In this document: piece after piece, positions 59,643 through 64,000 of the stretch
Layout: every line of letters begins with the position of its first letter
Position numbering within the stretch: the stretch's first letter is position 1
From: an uncultured Pelagibacteraceae bacterium
GTDB taxonomy: Bacteria > Pseudomonadota > Alphaproteobacteria > Pelagibacterales > Pelagibacteraceae
Assembly (NCBI GenBank): GCA_902561095.1
Contig: CACEOF010000001.1
Coordinates: 1-64,000 of the forward strand
Direction of reading: 5' to 3'
Length of the DNA stretch: 64,000 nt
Notes under the pieces: generated by a model
What the model was told of the DNA's origin: nothing
Seen by the model: the letters and a program-made list of their open reading frames with translations, nothing else
The model's database searches: none
Made by a program: the position numbers and the translations under genes

Positions 59643-62312
59643 CTAAATCATATTACGCAAAACATACTGGAGTATTCCACCATTTTTATAATACTCTAAT
59701 TCATTTTTTGTATCTATTCTACAAAGTGCTTTAATTTTTTTAATTTCACCTGAAGCATATTTAATTTCAACTTCCACATGATCAGAAGGATTTATTCCTT
59801 CCTCAAGATTTAAAACACTTATTAACTCTGATCCTTCTAATTTTAAGGTCTTTCTATTCATTCCTTCTACAAATTGAAGAGGCAATACTCCCATACCTAT
59901 CAAATTAGATCTATGAATTCTTTCAAAACTTTCTGCAATTACTAATGTAATTCCAAGTAACTTAGTTCCTTTTGCAGCCCAATCTCTTGAGGATCCAGTG
60001 CCATACTCTTTCCCACCGATTACAACTAGGTCTGTTCCTCTTCTTTTATATTCTACTACTGCATCATAAACTGGTACTATTTTATTTTCTGGATATAATT
60101 TTGTAAATCCACCTTCAGTTCCTTGTGCCATTTCGTTTCTAATTCTTATATTTGCAAAAGTACCTCTCATCATAACTTCATGATTTCCTCTTCTAGCACC
60201 ATACGAATTATAATCTTGAGGTAAAATTTGATGCTCCATAAAATAATCTCCAGTAGGACTGTCTTTTTGGATACTTCCAGCTGGTGAAATATGATCAGTA
60301 GTAATCATATCCCCAAGTATCAACAAAGGTCTTGCCTCATTAATTGGTTTAAACCCTTCAGGCTCATCTGATAAATTATCAAAAAAAGGTGGTTTTTTCA
60401 CGTAAGTTGACCCAGAGTCCCAGTTATAGATACTGCTCTTTTCACTTTTTATATCCTGCCATTGCTTTGGGCCTTCAGCTACATTTGAATATCTTTTAAT
60501 AAACATTTCCGCATTTAATGATTGCTTTAAGGTATCCTCAATTTCTTGATTTGATGGCCAAATGTCTTTTAAATAAATATCTTTTCCATTTTGATCTTTT
60601 CCAAAAGAGTCTTTGTATAAATCAAATTCCATATGACCTGCTAGTGCGTAGGCAACAACTAATGGAGGAGAGGCTAAATAATTTGCTTTTACATGAGGCG
60701 AGATCCTTCCTTCAAAATTTCGATTTCCAGATAATACAGATACTCCATAAAGCTTATTGTTTTGAACTGCTTCAACTATATTTTCTGGCAATGGCCCTGT
60801 ATTTCCGATGCATGTTGTACAGCCGTAACCCACAAGGTTAAAACCTAGTTTATCTAAGTATTCATTTAGACCAGCTTTTTTAAGATAATCTGTAACTACT
60901 TGAGACCCTGGCGCCAAGGAGGTCTTGACCCATGGTTTTACGTCTAATCCAAATTCAACAGCTTTTTTAGCCAATAGACCAGCTCCTATCAATACATTAG
61001 GATTTGAAGTATTGGTGCATGAGGTTATTGCAGCAATTAAAACTGAGCCATCTCTAATTTTGTATTCTTCACCTTTTACATCAGAAGTTTCAAATTGAGT
61101 TTTATTTGTTATTTCTTGAAAAACTTTAAAAAAACTATTTTTAGCATCTGTTAATAAGACTTTGTCTTGTGGTCTTTTTGGTCCTGAGATAGTTGGCACT
61201 ATGGTTGACATATCCAAACTCATGGTATCAGTAAATTCAATATCATCGCTTGCCCATAAACCTTGTTCTTTTGCATATTTTTCAACTATTGAAATTATTT
61301 CTTCATCTCTTCCAGAGAATTGAAGATATTTTAGTGTTTCATTATCAATAGGAAAAAATCCACAGGTTGCTCCATACTCAGGAGCCATGTTTGCAATAGT
61401 AGCTCTATCTGCTAAAGTTAGATTTTTTAGACCTTCTCCATAAAATTCAACAAATTTTCCAACTACACCTTTATCTCTCAACATTTTTACTATTGTAAGA
61501 ACTAAATCTGTAGCGGTTGTTCCCTCTGGCATTTTATTTTTTATTTCAAATCCAATAACCTCAGGAATAAGCATAGATATAGGTTGTCCAAGCATTCCGG
61601 CTTCGGCTTCAATGCCTCCTACTCCCCATCCCAAGACTGATAGTCCGTTGACCATTGTTGTATGACTATCTGTACCAACTAAAGTATCAGGAAATAAATA
61701 ATCCTCATCTTTAAATTTTTCACACCAAACAACTTTAGATAAATACTCTAAATTAACTTGATGACATATTCCAGTTCCTGGAGGTACAATTCTAAAATTG
61801 TTAAACGCATCCTGTCCCCATTTTAAAAATGAATATCTTTCTGCGTTTCTTTTAAATTCAATGTTTACATTATTTTCAAAAGAGTCTGCTTTAGATGATT
61901 GATCAACTTGTACAGAGTGATCGATAACTAAGTCAACTGTTGAAAGTGGATTTATTGAGTTAGGATCAATATTTTTTTCTTTCACAGCCTCTCTCATGGC
62001 TGCTAAATCTGCGACTGCCGGAATACCAGTATAATCCTGTAATAATACTCTTGCAGGTCTATAAGCAATTTCAGTTGTTGATTTTTTACTTTTTAGCCAA
62101 TCTCTTAGTGCATCAATTTGGTTTTTAGTAACTGATAAATCATCCTCATATCTCAATAAATTTTCTAAAAGAACCTTTAGTGATTTAGGTAATTTAGAGA
62201 TACCTTTTAATCCATTGCTCTCAGCTTTACTTAAAGAATAATATTTGTAGTTTTTTGAATTTATTTTTATTTCAGATAAAGAATTGTATGAGTTTTTCGT
62301 CCCTGGTTTCAT
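59643..62312 (-). CDS. acnA: aconitate hydratase
   Basis: This 889-aa TCA-cycle enzyme converts citrate to isocitrate through a 4Fe-4S cluster. Its ligands are the Cys in ITSCTNTSNPNVLIGAG and the two in YGCTTCIGNTGP. Other AcnA features are LVIDHSVQVDQSSKADSFENN, TMVNGLSVLGWGVGGIEAEAG and, near the C-terminus, VIGGKEYGTGSSRDWAAKG. Full length for an AcnA/IRP-type enzyme. LysE and csaA-type genes lie upstream on the same strand with 3-bp gaps. Confidence 0.97.
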   Translation of the reverse strand: MKPGTKNSYNSLSEIKINSKNYKYYSLSKAESNGLKGISKLPKSLKVLLENLLRYEDDLSVTKNQIDALRDWLKSKKSTTEIAYRPARVLLQDYTGIPAVADLAAMREAVKEKNIDPNSINPLSTVDLVIDHSVQVDQSSKADSFENNVNIEFKRNAERYSFLKWGQDAFNNFRIVPPGTGICHQVNLEYLSKVVWCEKFKDEDYLFPDTLVGTDSHTTMVNGLSVLGWGVGGIEAEAGMLGQPISMLIPEVIGFEIKNKMPEGTTATDLVLTIVKMLRDKGVVGKFVEFYGEGLKNLTLADRATIANMAPEYGATCGFFPIDNETLKYLQFSGRDEEIISIVEKYAKEQGLWASDDIEFTDTMSLDMSTIVPTISGPKRPQDKVLLTDAKNSFFKVFQEITNKTQFETSDVKGEEYKIRDGSVLIAAITSCTNTSNPNVLIGAGLLAKKAVEFGLDVKPWVKTSLAPGSQVVTDYLKKAGLNEYLDKLGFNLVGYGCTTCIGNTGPLPENIVEAVQNNKLYGVSVLSGNRNFEGRISPHVKANYLASPPLVVAYALAGHMEFDLYKDSFGKDQNGKDIYLKDIWPSNQEIEDTLKQSLNAEMFIKRYSNVAEGPKQWQDIKSEKSSIYNWDSGSTYVKKPPFFDNLSDEPEGFKPINEARPLLILGDMITTDHISPAGSIQKDSPTGDYFMEHQILPQDYNSYGARRGNHEVMMRGTFANIRIRNEMAQGTEGGFTKLYPENKIVPVYDAVVEYKRRGTDLVVIGGKEYGTGSSRDWAAKGTKLLGITLVIAESFERIHRSNLIGMGVLPLQFVEGMNRKTLKLEGSELISVLNLEEGINPSDHVEVEIKYASGEIKKIKALCRIDTKNELEYYKNGGILQYVLRNMI

Positions 62313-62315
62313 AAT

Positions 62316-62906
62316 TTAATAATAAAATGTTGCTATACAAAATAATAGAAGCGTTGACATAGCATAATTAAACCATTTAATAAATTTCTCATTTGTCGCA
62401 AATTTCCTCATAAATCTACCCAACAGTGTCCAGAAAATTATACTTATTATTGCAAACATAAAAGCTACACTCAGCATCCATAATGAATAATTTAAAAAGT
62501 TTTTACCTGATTCTGTATAAGTTGATACTGCTATAACCGCAACTATTACACCTTTGGGATTTAAAAACTGAAAGAGAAAAGTCTCAATAAAATTTACAGG
62601 TTTCAATTCTTTATTATCAGTTGATAATTTAGAAAATGAAATTTTATATGCTAGATAAATTAGAAAAATTGTACCAGTTCCAATTAAAACTTTTTGAATT
62701 ATTGGATAAATATTAAAAATATTTATCAAACCAAAATTGACTAATGCAAGCATAGTAGTAAAACCAAAAATTACGCCAAGCATCAAAGGTATTGATTTTT
62801 TTATGCCATGATTGAATCCAGAATGAGATGCGACAACATTATTTGGGCCAGGTGAACAACTAGTTACAAACATAAATAATGAAAGAGATAAAATTTCAGG
62901 ATGCAT
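62316..62906 (-). CDS. LysE family amino acid exporter
   Basis: This 196-aa protein has about six membrane spans and the LysE/RhtB-type start SLFMFVTSCSPGPNNVVASHSGFNHGIKKSIPLMLGV. The middle has FLFQFLNPKGVIVAVIAVST, also typical. It likely exports an amino acid; the substrate is unknown. It lies 3 bp after the tRNA-binding gene and 3 bp before acnA. Confidence 0.87.
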   Translation of the reverse strand: MHPEILSLSLFMFVTSCSPGPNNVVASHSGFNHGIKKSIPLMLGVIFGFTTMLALVNFGLINIFNIYPIIQKVLIGTGTIFLIYLAYKISFSKLSTDNKELKPVNFIETFLFQFLNPKGVIVAVIAVSTYTESGKNFLNYSLWMLSVAFMFAIISIIFWTLLGRFMRKFATNEKFIKWFNYAMSTLLLFCIATFYY

Positions 62907-62909
62907 ATT

Positions 62910-63251
62910 TTATGCTATAGGGAGCCCATTCTCAGATTTTTGAGATGGGTGTACTAATATCACTTTTCCCTCTTTATCAATTGATCCAAGAATAAGTACT
63001 TGTGATACCACTCCTGCAATATTTTTTTCTGCAAAATTACAAACTCCTATAACTTGTTTTCCTTTTAAATTTTCTTCATTATAATAATGAGTAATTTGAG
63101 CAGATGATTGTTTTATGCCAATCTCATCCCCAAAATCAACTTGGATCACTAGTGATGGTTTTCTAGCCTTTTCATTTTTTTTTACAGATAAAACTGTACC
63201 AACTCGAATATCAACTTTATCAAAAATATCGTAGGTTATTTGTTCTTTCAT
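62910..63251 (-). CDS. csaA: tRNA-binding/CsaA-like protein
   Basis: This 113-aa protein is one OB-fold tRNA-binding domain: VDIRVGTVLSVKKNEKARKPSLVIQVDFGDEIGIKQSSAQIT, VIGVCNFAEKNIAGVVSQVLILG, and a C-terminal PSQKSENGLPIA. CsaA proteins have been reported to bind tRNA and to act like export chaperones. Its start codon lies 27 bp from the start codon of the divergent argE. Confidence 0.9.
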   Translation of the reverse strand: MKEQITYDIFDKVDIRVGTVLSVKKNEKARKPSLVIQVDFGDEIGIKQSSAQITHYYNEENLKGKQVIGVCNFAEKNIAGVVSQVLILGSIDKEGKVILVHPSQKSENGLPIA

Positions 63252-63278
63252 ATAATTAATATATAATGAAACTTAAAT

Positions 63279-64000
63279 ATGAGTACAGAAAATAATTTAG
63301 ATGTTTTATTTGATAACTCTGTCAAAATTTTATCTGACTTAATAGCCTTTAAAACAATTTCAGGAGAAGATAATAATTCACTTATAGATTATTGTGATAA
63401 TATATTAAAAAAACTTGGAGCTATATCTTTTAGAACTTTTGATGATCATAAAAAAAGAGTCAATTTATTTGCAACTATTAAATCTAAAACAAATAGTAAC
63501 AAAAAACCTATAATTTTATCAGGACACACAGATGTTGTGCCTGTGTCTAAAGGTTGGTCTACAGATCCTTTCAAGGCTACTATTAAAGGGGATAAACTTT
63601 ATGGAAGAGGATCATGTGATATGAAAGGGTTTATTGCATGCACATTAGCTTTTGCACCAATTTATTCGAAATCTAACCTTGATAGAGATATTCATTTTTC
63701 TTTCACTTTTGATGAAGAAACTGCATGCCAAGGAGCACCCATTCTCATAAAGGAATTAAAAAAAAGAGAAATTAAAGATGGAATTTGTATTGTTGGCGAG
63801 CCAACAAACATGAAAATTATTGATGCTCACAAAGGATGCTATGAATACACAACTTATTTTAAAGGTTTAGCAGGTCATAGCTCAACACCACATAAGGGTG
63901 TGAGCGCTGTTGAATACGCTTCAAGATATGTAAATAAATTGATTGAATTAAGGAATGACCTTAAAGATAGAGCTCCAAAAGATTCTATATTTGATCCTCC
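63279..64000 (+). CDS. argE: acetylornithine deacetylase, 3' truncated by the window edge
   Basis: This M20-family zinc deacetylase removes the acetyl group from N-acetylornithine in arginine synthesis. The visible 240 codons hold MSTENNLDVLFDNSVKILSDL, the metal-site segments ILSGHTDVVPVSKGWSTDP and YGRGSCDMKGFIAC, the catalytic DEETACQGAP and CIVGEPTNMKIIDAHKGC, then GLAGHSSTPHKGVSAVE of the dimerisation domain. ATG at 63279 gives this frame. The C-terminus lies beyond 64000. Confidence 0.9.
   Translation, partial: MSTENNLDVLFDNSVKILSDLIAFKTISGEDNNSLIDYCDNILKKLGAISFRTFDDHKKRVNLFATIKSKTNSNKKPIILSGHTDVVPVSKGWSTDPFKATIKGDKLYGRGSCDMKGFIACTLAFAPIYSKSNLDRDIHFSFTFDEETACQGAPILIKELKKREIKDGICIVGEPTNMKIIDAHKGCYEYTTYFKGLAGHSSTPHKGVSAVEYASRYVNKLIELRNDLKDRAPKDSIFDP

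Overview
The window looks like a piece of a streamlined marine alphaproteobacterial chromosome of the SAR11 / Candidatus Pelagibacter type. The support is the very AT-rich sequence with Lys/Ile/Asn-rich proteins, genes packed with gaps of a few bases or start/stop overlaps (often TAATG), almost no mobile DNA, and a gene set typical of that clade: trimethylamine/TMAO oxidation, N-methylglutamate pathway genes, several GcvT-type one-carbon proteins and osmolyte-type ABC transport. The taxonomic call is an inference from gene content; no rRNA, tRNA, CRISPR array, prophage or insertion sequence was seen. No gene-free stretch exceeds 300 bases.

Layout. 1-5.9 kb: a minus-strand operon of a dimethylglycine/sarcosine-dehydrogenase-type flavoprotein, both ETF subunits and ETF:ubiquinone oxidoreductase, which is a complete route from a methylated amine to quinone. 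6-12.7 kb: minus-strand accessory and hypothetical genes (flavodoxin-fold reductase, MFS transporter, CoA-binding protein, a frameshifted enoyl-CoA hydratase, a nucleotidyltransferase/kinase/methyltransferase trio, a Rieske oxygenase). 12.8-15.6 kb: a methylenetetrahydrofolate-reductase-like gene overlapping a GcvT-like gene, then small membrane proteins. 15.6-19 kb: an uncharacterised cluster (CxxC microprotein, DUF3726, a 553-aa unknown, an M19 dipeptidase homologue). 19-24 kb: purEK, cold-shock protein, Asp/Glu racemase family and an EamA transporter.

24-51.7 kb is the methylated-amine/one-carbon core: a four-subunit sarcosine oxidase / N-methylglutamate dehydrogenase (soxBDAG order), formate-THF ligase, an Fe-dependent alcohol dehydrogenase with a glutamine amidotransferase, trimethylamine monooxygenase (tmm), a TMAO-type ABC transporter (tmoX, W and V) with a MORN protein and a membrane protein inserted in it, TMAO demethylase (tdm), a MarR-like regulator, a SoxB-like flavoprotein, a glutamine-synthetase-family ligase, three N-methylglutamate-synthase subunits, and an ammonium transporter. 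A plausible flow is TMA to TMAO (Tmm), TMAO uptake (TmoXWV), TMAO to dimethylamine plus formaldehyde (Tdm), then methylamine to gamma-glutamylmethylamide, N-methylglutamate, and methylene-THF plus glutamate, with one-carbon units passing through THF enzymes to formate and nitrogen released as ammonium. No recognisable dimethylamine monooxygenase is present, which leaves a gap in the route.

51.9-64 kb: a second GS-family ligase, a PLP ammonia-lyase, photolyase, then housekeeping genes (YjbQ, ZapE, cupin, BamB-like, YfgM-like, aconitase, LysE, tRNA-binding protein) and the 5' part of argE at the right edge.
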